Assembly (NCBI RefSeq): GCF_032062135.1
Contig: NC_092862.1
Span: 96,695,283 to 96,759,282, forward strand
Source: Pyxicephalus adspersus
Taxonomy: Eukaryota; Chordata; Amphibia; Anura; Pyxicephalidae
Length of the DNA: 64,000 bases
Direction: 5' to 3'
A model generated the notes under the pieces. The model saw only the letters and a list, made by a program, of their open reading frames with translations. It ran no database searches and was not told the DNA's origin. The translations under genes were made by a program, and so were the position numbers. Of the stretch, positions 59,601-63,200 are shown piece by piece; positions within the stretch are counted from its first letter, which is position 1; each line of letters starts with the position of its first letter.

Positions 59601-60242
59601 ATATGGTCCCCTGGTAGACTGAGGATTGCTGCCTAGACATATGCAAATGAAAATCATTTATACAATTACATTTTAACATTTTGAAGGTTGTGATACATGT
59701 TCTGAATTGCTGAAAAAATGTTACTACAAGCCTATTTTATTTATCAAATTAAAGTTTAGGTTGCCCTTTTCCTATGAATTTTTTAGGATTCAAATATCAA
59801 ATATCAAGAGATTTCCCAATCTTTACTGCCCTAACATAAGACATCTACAGCATTAGTAGGTTACCATACAACCATTCTGGGTCCTTGCAGTACAAGCCCA
59901 GAATGATAATGCAGAAGATGACATCTAGTACACCTCCTGCGTATATCTTACAGACAGCCACAGCTTTTCTTGGTTGCTTACTATGTGCATTATTACAATG
60001 TGTTCACCCAAGTGTAGAACCATGCATGATCCAACCATGGGCAGGCCAACTAACAGGATCACACATTTACACAATACATTTCTATTTAAACACTCTTATT
60101 TGTGCTTAAACTAAAATGAGCAGGTGGTCATCAGCAAACTGATCAGGTTTATCCAGTTGTGTCTTTAATTAACACTCACCTTTATTGGACAATCAAAAAT
60201 TTCATGTAATCCTTCTCTTGAATACAGTCCAAACACTTGCAC
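724..60242 (-). CDS. vps41: VPS41, HOPS complex subunit (23 internal exons, partial at both ends)
   Basis: VPS41 is a subunit of the HOPS tethering complex. HOPS acts with Rab7/Arl8 and SNAREs in fusion of late endosomes and autophagosomes with lysosomes, and VPS41 also takes part in regulated secretory granule formation. The 23 exons join in one reading frame of 721 codons with no stop or frameshift. They align without gaps to human residues 108-824 as I recall that protein (854 aa). Parts in order: end of the N-terminal WD40 beta-propeller (exons 60242-39619), TPR-like and alpha-solenoid region (39495-24607), clathrin heavy chain repeat (about 24082-10690), and the first half of a C-terminal RING-H2 (2038-724). 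All introns are GT-AG. Missing: residues 1-107 and the promoter (right of the window) and the last ~24 residues (left). The gene family is clear; no paralogue in vertebrates competes with the call. Confidence 0.97.
1061..1725 (+). repeat. A-tailed dispersed unit, unclassified
   Basis: About 650 bp less AT-rich than its surroundings that end in an uninterrupted run of 24 A (1702-1725). It looks like a retroposed copy. No long reading frame survives and I could not assign a family. It lies in the vps41 intron 804-1993, on the strand opposite to the gene. Confidence 0.4.
1994..2038 (-). CDS. vps41: vps41 exon, first zinc ligands of RING-H2, human residues 787-802
   Basis: 45 bp. Two bases complete a Glu codon and it ends after one base of an Asp codon. 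Acceptor GTTTCAG, donor GTATGG. Reads DNICEQCLSPILPA. The C-x2-C pair is the first zinc-ligand pair of the RING-H2 (human C791/C794). Confidence 0.93.
3310..3436. repeat. Dispersed repeat, copy 2 of the family at 64-172
   Basis: Contains GATGTTGGAGGATCACTGTACACATG and ends CATGTATACCTAGCCTAA, parallel to GATGTTGGACAAGCGCTGTACACACG and the shared ending of the copy near the left edge. Located in the intron 2039-3593, which otherwise shows nothing recognisable. Confidence 0.5.
3594..3693 (-). CDS. vps41: vps41 exon, human residues 754-787
   Basis: 100 bp, starting in phase 0 and ending after one base of a Glu codon. Acceptor GTTCTAG, donor GTATGT. Contains ILLREGCKKILVSDSLSLL and KMHRTQ. Linker helix before the RING. 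Confidence 0.95.
4782..5474 (+). mobile_element. TTAA-flanked MITE, copy A (piggyBac-like)
   Basis: About 693 bp between exact TTAA sequences (4778-4781 and 5475-5478), with imperfect terminal inverted repeats CCTCCTAAGCGG and CCCCCCTAGCGG. TTAA target duplication points to piggyBac-type transposition. Internal order: 5' terminal domain, GC-rich block (4880-5020), the hairpin motif TTGTATT...AATACAA, a TA/CA microsatellite, then a 3' domain with TTTCCATGCAAAAAA. No transposase frame. Homologous copies are at 15248-15737 and 35461-36640. Confidence 0.75.
5108..5273. repeat. TA/CA compound microsatellite
   Basis: Pure TA array (about 5121-5153) followed by CACACA and TATACA blocks to about 5273. 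It sits inside MITE copy A, directly after the hairpin motif. The open reading frames across it are repeat artefacts. Confidence 0.95.
7055..7399 (-). pseudogene. hAT transposase C-terminal dimerisation domain fragment
   Basis: 114 codons open. Contains DPLRYWASKLEQWPELAEH, then CQATSALSERVFSAAGG and DKRIRLPAENVN, the standard hAT C-terminal signature. A stop follows VN, and the frame continues with LTNFFHKMNK after it. Best preserved part of the element. Confidence 0.9.
8610..9020 (-). pseudogene. hAT transposase core fragment
   Basis: 136 codons open, including PKRQYFAQKCVPALHEHV and QLTTDKWLSKHRLGRYISYT. The LTTDxW motif carries the first catalytic Asp region in hAT enzymes. Same frame as the downstream pieces at 8525-8283 and 7733-7503, with stops between. 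Confidence 0.85.
9298..9573 (-). pseudogene. hAT BED zinc-finger fragment
   Basis: Contains VICKLCAQQLKRGKNPNKPW and NLHEHTFKK: C-x2-C followed by the first H of a BED finger. A stop lies directly after this open stretch and the frame carries on at 9297. Confidence 0.75.
10399..10411. repeat. T8-G13 homopolymer junction
   Basis: Thirteen G in a row directly after a T run. Low-complexity tract near the right side of the hAT remnant. Confidence 0.9.
10431..10548. repeat. Short direct duplication
   Basis: CAATACAGTACAATA...CAACTATCTGACTAACAGT (10431-10466) is repeated at 10511-10548 with small differences. Probably part of the hAT 5' region. Confidence 0.7.
10690..10826 (-). CDS. vps41: vps41 exon, human residues 708-753
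   Basis: 137 bp. Two bases complete the Pro codon; ends in phase 0. Acceptor CATAATAG, donor GTGAAT. Contains GLLNNIGTHVDPILLIHRIK and LRDSLVKILQDYNLQ. End of the clathrin heavy chain repeat. Its donor lies a few tens to hundreds of bases from a decayed hAT element. Confidence 0.97.
10827..11746 (-). other. vps41 intron, no other feature seen
   Basis: Ordinary AT-rich intron sequence. No repeat family, RNA or coding sequence recognised. Confidence 0.6.
11747..11887 (-). CDS. vps41: vps41 exon, human residues 661-708
   Basis: 141 bp. Two bases complete the Ser codon and the exon ends after one base of a Pro codon. Acceptor TTTATAG, donor GTAAGA. Contains MIMEELHDVDKAIEFAKEQD and LWEDLILYSIDKP, almost identical to human. 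Confidence 0.98.
11888..14448 (-). other. vps41 introns on either side of exon 12664-12718, little else
   Basis: Two introns (11888-12663 and 12719-14448) with no transposon, RNA gene or reading frame that I can support. The exon cluster 10690-14586 is the least invaded part of the left half. Confidence 0.6.
12664..12718 (-). CDS. vps41: vps41 exon, human residues 643-661
   Basis: 55 bp, starting in phase 0 and ending after one base of a Ser codon. Acceptor ATTACAG, donor GTAAGT. Reads ALEICLQRNFVEETVFLL. Confidence 0.93.
14449..14586 (-). CDS. vps41: vps41 exon, human residues 597-642
   Basis: 138 bp, phase 0/0, acceptor TTTCAG, donor GTAGGC. Contains LFKRDHHKGQAYHEKQISLY and FLRDSTHCPLEK. 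Clathrin heavy chain repeat; among the best conserved exons in the window. Confidence 0.97.
15020..15240. repeat. Probable dispersed repeat with G12 run
   Basis: Starts near AAAGTGGACCCATCATCAAAA, includes a run of 12 G (15071-15082) and ends just before the MITE at 15248. Its base composition and abrupt edges suggest a repeat, but I cannot name the family and no second copy was seen in the window. Confidence 0.35.
15248..15737 (+). mobile_element. TTAA-flanked MITE, copy B
   Basis: 490 bp. Right flank TTAA (15738-15741); left flank decayed to TTAT (15244-15247). Ends CCCCTAGC and GCTAGTGGGG form the inverted repeat. Same internal order and orientation as copy A at 4782-5474: GAGTGTGACTCGGGGTGGATT, GC-rich block, hairpin TTGTATTGGATTCAATACAA, TA array, then TTTCCATGCAAAAAA. 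Non-coding. Confidence 0.75.
15566..15600. repeat. (TA)n microsatellite inside MITE copy B
   Basis: Short TA array after ATATATATAGATAT. It occupies the same internal position as the larger array of copy A. Confidence 0.9.
17415..18265 (+). mobile_element. Internally deleted Tc1-like element
   Basis: Near-terminal inverted repeats: GTGTGTGAAAAGTTAGGTACACCC (17527-17550) against GGGTGTACTTAGCTTTTCACATG (18139-18161), within longer arms containing ATGGTCCTTAG and AAGGACCAGAAGATTTTTATC. A Tc1 transposase start survives at 17662 (MPRRKVISNDLRKTIVAAH, then a stop) as does a later piece around 17980 (VMQQD, from the VMQQDNDP region). Most of the catalytic domain is missing. The exact ends are inferred. 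Confidence 0.8.
18930..20695 (+). pseudogene. CR1/L2-like LINE, reverse transcriptase remnant
   Basis: Plus strand, antisense to vps41. 18913-19287 gives a pre-RT and early RT stretch (FREKTDTIRHDVS, then LLDQISSDLL). Then come SYRPISLLP near 19400, LLLDLSSAFDTVDHPLLLQI near 19600, FGVPQGS, and the catalytic YADD at 19865-19876 in HLYADDTQIYLS. ISSWMSDQYLKFNLDKTELI follows, then a C-terminal piece with LHWLPFHLGIKFKLLCFAFK and LWNGLPRP. Several stops and frameshifts (for example between FDTVDH and YADD). No endonuclease domain is visible: 5'-truncated. L2 versus CR1 clade not resolved by eye. Confidence 0.88.
21218..21576. mobile_element. Non-autonomous hAT element with perfect 8-bp target duplication
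   Basis: Element 21226-21568 (343 bp) begins CAGGGGTGTCCAAAC and ends GGACTTTAGACATGCCTG, imperfect terminal inverted repeats of hAT type. It is flanked on both sides by ATGTACTG (21218-21225 and 21569-21576), an exact 8-bp target duplication as hAT insertion makes. Inside is a GC-rich pair of partly repeated units containing GCACAGCGCACACCCAC and GCACAGCACACGCCCAC. Non-coding. Confidence 0.92.
22068..22116. repeat. Shared module, copy 1
   Basis: GCTGGGTGGTGCACTGCTAA followed by AAGGGGCTGGGGGGAACACTG. Nearly the same module recurs at 31572-31614. Likely part of an unnamed dispersed repeat. Confidence 0.6.
22939..22961. repeat. G23 homopolymer
   Basis: Twenty-three consecutive G. On the minus strand, which is the transcript, this is a C run in the vps41 intron. 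Confidence 0.95.
24032..24082 (-). CDS. vps41: vps41 exon, human residues 580-596
   Basis: 51 bp, phase 0/0, acceptor TATTGTAG, donor GTAAGT. Reads IDKVVVELKERPELQHV. Start of the clathrin heavy chain repeat region. A 9.4-kb intron follows. Confidence 0.93.
24083..24606 (-). other. vps41 intron, nothing specific
   Basis: AT-rich intron. GGGATGAGTGAATATC near 24450 resembles a repeat end, but I cannot define an element. Confidence 0.5.
24607..24648 (-). CDS. vps41: vps41 microexon-sized exon, human residues 566-579
   Basis: 42 bp, phase 0/0, donor GTAAGT, acceptor ATAAAAG. Reads KAVDMLLDNEDKIS. The polypyrimidine tract is a pure run of 25 T, separated from the AG by AATTCATAAA. Confidence 0.92.
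24661..24685 (-). promoter_or_regulatory. T25 polypyrimidine tract of the vps41 acceptor at 24649
   Basis: A pure run of 25 A on the plus strand, read as T in the transcript. It lies 13-37 bases upstream of the 42-bp exon 24607-24648 and is the only pyrimidine-rich stretch before that acceptor. Confidence 0.8.
24686..26045 (-). other. vps41 intron, nothing specific
   Basis: 1.4 kb without a recognisable transposon, RNA or gene. Open frames around 24749-25340 show no domain and look like chance. Confidence 0.55.
26046..26190 (-). CDS. vps41: vps41 exon, human residues 517-565
   Basis: 145 bp. The first base completes the split Leu codon; ends in phase 0. Acceptor TTTTTTGCAG, donor GTATGT. 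Contains ALEIYLTLRHKEVFELI and DKIVLLMDFDTE. Helical solenoid running into the clathrin heavy chain repeat. Confidence 0.95.
26590..26846. repeat. Dispersed repeat, copy 3 of the family at 64-172
   Basis: Right end reads ACAATCATCTAACGTGTACGTACCCTAA, parallel to the right ends near 150-170 and 3405-3434. An inner inverted pair (GATGATTGTCGATGTTGT near 26599 and ACAACAATCATC near 26813) suggests a palindromic element of about 250 bp. Confidence 0.5.
27798..27960 (+). mobile_element. tRNA-derived SINE
   Basis: Head GCACGGTGGCTCAGTGGTTAG carries a Pol III A-box-like stretch (TGGCTCAGTGG), and AGGTTTGATTCTCG is a B-box-like stretch about 35 bases further on. The tail has TGTACAGCGCTGTGTAGTTTGTTGGTG and ends in AATAATAATAATAA. 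Closely related tail sequence is found at 53037-53100. Internal part shortened. Head orientation is opposite to vps41. Confidence 0.85.
28388..28515 (-). CDS. vps41: vps41 exon, human residues 475-517
   Basis: 128 bp, starting in phase 0 and ending after two bases of a Leu codon. Acceptor TTTACAG, donor GTAAGT. Contains EWPGDLYNN and TLLKALAE. It carries more substitutions against human than most exons (for example LSRDPSNRT). Confidence 0.94.
28516..29926 (-). other. vps41 intron, possible unclassified repeat at 28770-29260
   Basis: The stretch 28770-29260 is less AT-rich than its surroundings and keeps two short open frames (77 and 82 aa) without any recognisable domain. A repeat is likely; I cannot name it. 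CACTGTGCCATTTTT occurs twice in tandem near 29663-29692. Confidence 0.4.
29927..30019 (-). CDS. vps41: vps41 exon, human residues 444-474
   Basis: 93 bp, phase 0/0, acceptor TTACAG, donor GTACAT. Contains AISKYLPRGDMRLRP and IYEMILDEFL. TPR-like solenoid. Confidence 0.94.
30020..31500 (-). other. vps41 intron, nothing specific
   Basis: AT-rich intron with scattered A runs. No element recognised. Confidence 0.55.
31507..31616. repeat. Palindromic MITE half plus shared module copy 2
   Basis: CCTGATTTAATAAAGCTCTC followed by CAAGGCTGGAGAGG matches the ends of the complete palindromic elements at 48205-48416 and 58045-58263. It is followed by GGGTGGTGCAGCTAGAAGGG then GCTGGGGAGAACACTG, the module also seen at 22068-22116. 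Truncated or composite. Confidence 0.6.
31631..31712. repeat. (TA)n microsatellite, about 80 bp
   Basis: Almost pure TA array. Open frames across it are artefacts. Confidence 0.97.
32433..32514 (-). CDS. vps41: vps41 exon, human residues 416-443
   Basis: 82 bp. The first base completes the split Arg codon; ends in phase 0. Acceptor TTTTTAG, donor GTAATA. Contains KCQKILGKNMKLWEDEVYRF and ends KKIGQLK. Confidence 0.95.
32515..35450 (-). other. vps41 intron left of the TTAA element, nothing specific
   Basis: About 2.9 kb without recognisable elements or genes. Short open frames (up to 88 aa) lack domains. Confidence 0.5.
35461..36640 (-). mobile_element. Composite TTAA-flanked MITE, copy C
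   Basis: 1180 bp between exact TTAA sequences (35457-35460 and 36641-36644), with 8-bp perfect ends CCACCTGG / CCAGGTGG. Homologous to copies A and B but in reverse orientation. The 3' terminal domain occurs twice, at 35461-35560 (ACCAAAAGCGGTACAC) and at about 35976-36060 (GTGCAAAAAGTGTTACATTT then TTTGCATGGAAATTTATTTTA), as do the hairpin motif (35843-35886 and 36292-36350) and the GC-rich block (35897-35975 and 36357-36480). A nested or duplicated copy explains this. No transposase frame. Confidence 0.8.
36236..36282. repeat. TA-rich array inside MITE copy C
   Basis: Imperfect TA array next to the hairpin motif, at the position where copies A and B also carry TA arrays. Confidence 0.9.
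36645..37507 (-). other. vps41 intron, nothing specific
   Basis: No recognisable element. A short frame at 36931-37140 has no domain. Confidence 0.5.
37508..37569 (-). CDS. vps41: vps41 exon, human residues 396-416
   Basis: 62 bp, starting in phase 0 and ending after two bases of an Arg codon (AG, donor GTACAG). Acceptor ATTTTAG. Reads DIGLAYVTHLVEKEEYDTAA. TPR-like helical hairpin. Confidence 0.93.
38566..38635. repeat. (TA)n microsatellite
   Basis: About 70 bp of TA repeat, ending 44 bases downstream (in transcript order) of the vps41 donor at 38678. Its closeness to the splice site is the only notable point. Confidence 0.95.
38679..38735 (-). CDS. vps41: vps41 exon, human residues 377-395
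   Basis: 57 bp, phase 0/0, acceptor TTTTTAG, donor GTAAGA. Reads EALMAVEICQKNVKRHEVL, the start of the helical region (human EALMAAEISQKNIKRHKIL). Confidence 0.93.
39380..39495 (-). CDS. vps41: vps41 exon, human residues 338-376
   Basis: 116 bp, completing the split Glu codon and ending in phase 0 (TATGAG, donor GTATGG). Contains SPRDVVVAKERDQDDHIDWL, joining the propeller to the helical solenoid. Only 123 bp of intron separate it from its upstream exon. The acceptor tract is a run of 18 T. Confidence 0.95.
39499..39516 (-). promoter_or_regulatory. T18 polypyrimidine tract of the vps41 acceptor at 39496
   Basis: Eighteen T in the transcript sense, ending directly at CAG of the acceptor for exon 39380-39495. 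The intron is only 123 bp long. Confidence 0.85.
39619..39748 (-). CDS. vps41: vps41 exon, human residues 295-338
   Basis: 130 bp, starts in phase 0 and ends after one base of a Glu codon. Acceptor CCCCAG after a T run, donor GTAAGA. Contains CARPCLDIIQP and TVRGFQENECRDY. Last part of the propeller. Confidence 0.95.
39795..40100 (+). repeat. Dispersed repeat with a second copy at 58440-58680
   Basis: Starts near GAAGAACTAAACCCAGTGTA. Shares TGATCAGGCAGGTAGGAATG and CATCACCTGCCCCGTTCTGC with TGATCAGACAGGTAGGAGGG and CATCATCTGTCCCTTTCTGC in the other copy. Family not named. Confidence 0.6.
40576..40673 (-). CDS. vps41: vps41 exon, human residues 262-294
   Basis: 98 bp. The first two bases complete the split Val codon; it ends in phase 0. 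Acceptor TCTTTAG, donor GTAAAT. Contains SQFDTEYFISGIAPLCDQ, the most recognisable segment of the late propeller. Confidence 0.94.
40674..42740 (-). other. vps41 intron, nothing firm
   Basis: GCAGAACTAAACTTAATTCC near 41184 resembles the start of the repeat at 39795, so part of 41180-41400 may be a diverged relative. Otherwise nothing recognised. Confidence 0.4.
42751..42808. repeat. Perfect 29-bp tandem duplication carrying a hairpin
   Basis: The 29-bp unit starting CGATGTCTTATAGAATGTTG occurs at 42751-42779 and again at 42780-42808 without a mismatch. Each unit contains TAGAATGTTGGCATTCTA, a 7-bp perfect stem with a TTGG loop. In the vps41 intron 40674-43519. Confidence 0.95.
43201..43260. 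repeat. Possible repeat end
   Basis: TTCCTCCTGAAGAAGCAACC and AAAACGCGTTGAGGAATAAA stand out by composition from the surrounding AT-rich intron. Reminds me of a dispersed frog repeat, but no second copy is in the window. Confidence 0.3.
43520..43586 (-). CDS. vps41: vps41 exon, human residues 240-262
   Basis: 67 bp, starts in phase 0 and ends after the first base of a Val codon, acceptor TTTGCAG, donor GTAAGT. Reads ICAVKERHPSEVRDLPNRYV then EI. Confidence 0.94.
43587..45333 (-). other. vps41 intron, nothing specific
   Basis: 1.7 kb AT-rich intron with no recognisable element. Confidence 0.55.
45334..45480 (-). CDS. vps41: vps41 exon, human residues 191-239
   Basis: 147 bp, phase 0/0, acceptor TTTTCAG, donor GTAACT. 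Contains KQRITNVPRDD and RPDMYPCSL, ending IGWGKSVK. Belongs to the propeller. Only conservative changes against the human exon. Confidence 0.95.
45481..47617 (-). other. vps41 intron, nothing specific
   Basis: 2.1 kb AT-rich intron with no recognisable element or coding sequence. Confidence 0.55.
47618..47737 (-). CDS. vps41: vps41 exon, human residues 151-190
   Basis: 120 bp, phase 0/0, acceptor TTGTAG, donor GTAAGA. Begins LILYERTWLNRWK, contains HEGEGNI and ends WANNM. These are WD40 propeller strands, strongly conserved with the human protein. Confidence 0.95.
48205..48416. mobile_element. 212-bp palindromic MITE, complete copy
   Basis: Left end GGGCCAGATTTACTAAAGTT then CTACAAGAC matches the reverse complement of the right end, GGGCCTGATTTAATAAAGCT then CTACAAGAC. 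Complementarity continues inwards with AATCCAGCAAACCTGGATTT against AAATCCATTCCAGGTTTG. Such a unit could fold back nearly end to end. Non-coding; superfamily unknown. Confidence 0.8.
48430..52560 (-). other. vps41 long intron, left part, nothing firm
   Basis: About 4 kb with short homopolymer runs and a small TA array near 49874-49893. Open frames up to 123 aa (48721-49092) show no domain. Confidence 0.5.
52715..53820 (-). pseudogene. Tc1-like transposase remnant, interrupted by an insertion
   Basis: Minus-strand Tc1 transposase read in several frames. Near 53690: LCDFEHGMLDGAMW and TGLSFSDQ (N-terminal helix-turn-helix). Near 53330: DWKNIAWCNESQIML (first catalytic Asp region, here Asn-Glu in place of the usual Asp-Glu). 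Near 53175: TEHCSNATAYSGF. The right end GTAAAGTGGCCAGAGAGTGTG is the Tc1 terminal-repeat region. Left end truncated. Stops and frameshifts throughout; interrupted at 52954-53113. Confidence 0.85.
52948..53119 (+). mobile_element. SINE/LINE-tail insertion nested in the Tc1 remnant
   Basis: The inserted piece 52954-53113 (160 bp) is flanked by ATAGTC on both sides (52948-52953, 53114-53119), a plausible 6-bp target duplication; the Tc1 frame resumes after it. It begins TCCTAGATTGTAACCTTTTT, contains TGTACAGCGCTGCGTAATAT followed by GTTGGTGCTATATAAAT, and ends in AATAATAAATAATAA. The tail is shared with the SINE at 27798-27960. The tRNA-like head is missing. Confidence 0.8.
54894..55198 (-). 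mobile_element. Internally deleted Tc1-like element, same family
   Basis: About 305 bp. Minus strand reads LFEHHNKFTVL, followed by pieces of the SPDLNPIEHLW region in a broken frame (ALFGFG-like), then AAYKSAATQ (QPTNLQQL region). After TGATGTTCAAATAA the sequence jumps to ATAAAGTGGTTGGTAAATGTG, the other terminal repeat. Thus one terminal half and one end remain while the middle is deleted. Same orientation as the remnant at 52715-53820. Confidence 0.8.
55260..57577 (-). other. vps41 long intron, right part, nothing firm
   Basis: No recognisable transposon, RNA or coding sequence. Confidence 0.5.
57578..57643 (-). CDS. vps41: vps41 exon, human residues 129-150
   Basis: 66 bp, phase 0/0, acceptor TTTGTAG, donor GTAGGT. 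It reads IVAVHPLFGKSNCKQFVTGG then NK, part of the WD40 propeller. The next intron (57577-47738) is the longest in the window. Confidence 0.95.
58045..58263. mobile_element. Palindromic MITE, second complete copy
   Basis: Left end CCTGATTTATTAAAGTTCTC then CAGGTCTGGA faces the right end TTCCAGGCTTGGAAGGATTT then ATTAAACCAG. Inside, ATGATCCAGCAAATCTGGAA faces TTCAGGTTTGCCGATTCATC. Same family as 48205-48416. Confidence 0.75.
58440..58680 (+). repeat. Dispersed repeat, second copy of the family at 39795-40100
   Basis: Contains CACATGTTCCCGTTCCCTCG, then TGATCAGACAGGTAGGAGGG, and ends TTTTTAAAAGTGGAACTTTAG. Same strand and order of shared blocks as the other copy. Confidence 0.6.
58690..60179 (-). 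other. vps41 intron, nothing specific
   Basis: AT-rich intron with no recognisable element. Confidence 0.5.
60180..60242 (-). CDS. vps41: vps41 exon, human residues 108-128
   Basis: 63 bp, phase 0 at both ends, acceptor TTTACAG and donor GTGAGT. It reads VQVFGLYSREGLHEIFDCPI plus K, one blade strand of the WD40 propeller. This is the most upstream exon visible. The preceding exon, expected to end in a complete codon, is not found in the 3.7 kb to its right. Confidence 0.95.
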
Positions 60243-63200
60243 CTGTAAACAAGAATATAAAATTCACATTCACTGTATATAACTGATAAATATTACTATA
60301 TTTTACTTTGGCCTACAAGGAAACAAATCTAAATGTGGTTAAATTAGGTGGTTTTACCACCTTTTGGTCAATGGTGCCTAGTTAAATACCAATCTGCTTA
60401 CCCTGAAACTAAACCTATGCATGCACAGCTCAGAAAAAACTGACTGCTGGGGGGCAATATTAACCACCTTCCTGAATAGCAAAAGTTCAAAGTGAAACTT
60501 TAGTTCCACATACACGGTCTACCAAACCTTGGTCATTTGCATTTAAAATCTTAGTACTCCCACTCATCCTTGATCTAAACCTCATTTTTCAAAAACCCAT
60601 AGTCATTCGTCATTTAAACATAATTTTCCCCCCAAACTTTATTCAGACAAGCTGTGATTAAATTGTTCACTTACACTAAAATATAGTAATATAGGATTAG
60701 TGGGTAATAGGCCCAGAAAGGATATATGAGTAATATGAAGTGGTAAGTTATCTATCTGAAAGGTGTTTGTTTCTCCCAAAAGCCAACAAAGAAAGTGGGC
60801 TTATAGTTAATCATGTAATTTTATTGATCAGTAGTACTAAAAGTTTTGGCATGTTTTGTGTTTGAGACCCCGTTGTCAGTTTCTTTTACCCTTTTGTGGG
60901 TTTTACATTCAGGAGTCTGTCTTGTAAAAGAAGATTCCGGAGCTCTAACAGTCTAATGAGGAGAACAGATCCTTTAGATCCTTCCAGATACAGTCTATGT
61001 CTTTCAAGCCATTTAGAAGAAAGCACAAAAAACAGCGTATATTATAGGGCCTGAAGCCAAACTGCCAAGGAAAGGCAGAAACACTAAAACCCGGGACTAC
61101 ACACAAGAATTTTACCCTTGCAGTGCAGCAAAATAATGCATGAGTAACCTTATTTAGACCAGCGTTTAATGGTGAAATGGATCAATATGATGATGTAATC
61201 AGTCAGGTATATTGTAGGTTTATTACTGAATGTTCCAAACAAAAATGCAATAAACCAGTGTTCTGAATACTGCTCTGTGATTTAATAAATATATTATTTA
61301 CCAACAGTAATTTGGCTTAGCATATATAATTTCTAGTCCATTAGACACTTTGGCAAGTGTGTTTCTGCAACACAATATATCCAGGCCTGAAAACGGGCTC
61401 ATCTCTGACAAGCACATTGCAAAACATCAGTCCTAAAATATGCTTGCGGAATTAAAACTTTATGACAATTTTGATTTTAGTTCATGAGTATAATACCAAA
61501 AGAAAACCTTTAGTGTTTAATGACAAATGTGCATTTAGGTAACGGATATCCATGGACAAAACAAATCTAATTTCCCTGCTTTCCAATTTTTTTTTTTTTT
61601 TATATATAAGCACTCAATGTATCTGCCACTAAAAATGAATTGGAAAGTAGTACCTTCATTTATTTTTCCGGCAATAACCTGACATTAGGATCTGTTTTTT
61701 TCTGGCTGATTATGGCAACGGTCTGAGTAATGTGACTTTTAGTAACTGATTTATTAGAAAAAAAAAGTTCAACATATGAGATTTTTTCTTTTTTTTTTTA
61801 AAGAAAACAAACAAGGACATATGTGACATGTTTGCACTGCTGTGAAATGTGGGCAGCATAGAGAAGAAATGTTTAATGTAATGCTTCAACTTCCAGAGCA
61901 GATTATCCACATTTACAGGACTAGTCTGCCTGTTCTAAAATACAAAAAAAAAAAAGAGGGAAAAAAGATTCCTTCACATACATTTTATTGTCTAAACCTG
62001 GATTTCTCCAGTGATTACTAGAGGTTCCTTGAGCGATGAGCATTTTGTGACTCCCAGGTCAGTTTAACAAATTCCAATTGTCTTTTAGTTACCTGTAAGG
62101 GTGGTAGCTTTTCCTATGGCAAGCAGTGTAAGGGGTATTTTTCCTGCTGACCACCACCTTAATGTACTGTGAGAACTGTGAATATAGTAAATTATAGCAA
62201 GGGTTCCCTAAAGACATGGAAGTTATTGCAAGGGTTCCCCTATGTTAAAAAAAAAAAAAAAAAAGTAAAATAAACACTGGTCTAGACACTGTGAGAATGC
62301 AAATACTGATACTGATTCGCATGCCATGATGCACACCAGGCATGGAAGTATGTACATCCAAAAACATGGCCACACGCAGTAGACATATCCTGTTTATTGG
62401 CGTTCAATCCAACTAGTGACCAAACTGATTACTCTGCATTCACATCTTCTGGAGTTAACCTGGCCTACGTCCTGACCAATACCATTGATTTACACTGGTT
62501 GTTTCTAAACGTAGTGCAAACGTAGCTCGGCATGAGCTTAGTTAGTTCCCCGCCTCCATAATGTGTGGAAAAAAATAAAGGGAAAACAATTTAGACTGGC
62601 ACCCAACTTTCAAGGTAGAGGTTTAGGTGACTGTTATGGTGGCCATACATTATTAAAAAAAAAATCCCTCAATATTAGATGTTAGATTTAATAAAAACAC
62701 CAAATCTAATGATCTATGAAAAATATGTGTTTTTGTATTCAATATATAGGTAGCAGGGAGTGCTGCCTAACTAACCACAGTCACTCTGCAGTTTACACAA
62801 CACCACAACTATACCAGTTGTCAAAGCAAGGGCCCTTTAACTCTTGTGGTCAAAAAAAACTACACTGCTTCCAGGCGTACAGCATACTGCTGCTTAGACT
62901 TGCAGTGCAGTTTGCTTCTCCTGGAGGTGTTTGCATATACTGGTCTTCCATTTTTAATGGCAGTACAAGTCTTCCTCCAGAGATGTAAAAGCAACATGTT
63001 TCCAGAAACACTTGCACAAAGTGGTTCCTAAACACTCCCATAAAGTTGAATGGGAGAGGTAGGAAGCTAGGTTAAGCTGGAGGCTGGTAGGTGTTAGAGA
63101 GTGCTATGAGCTCTGCTGGTTTATGGGTGCACATTTGTAACCAGGTAACCAATTGATACCAAGGATATATTCATTTATTTATTTTTTATTAACAATCCTC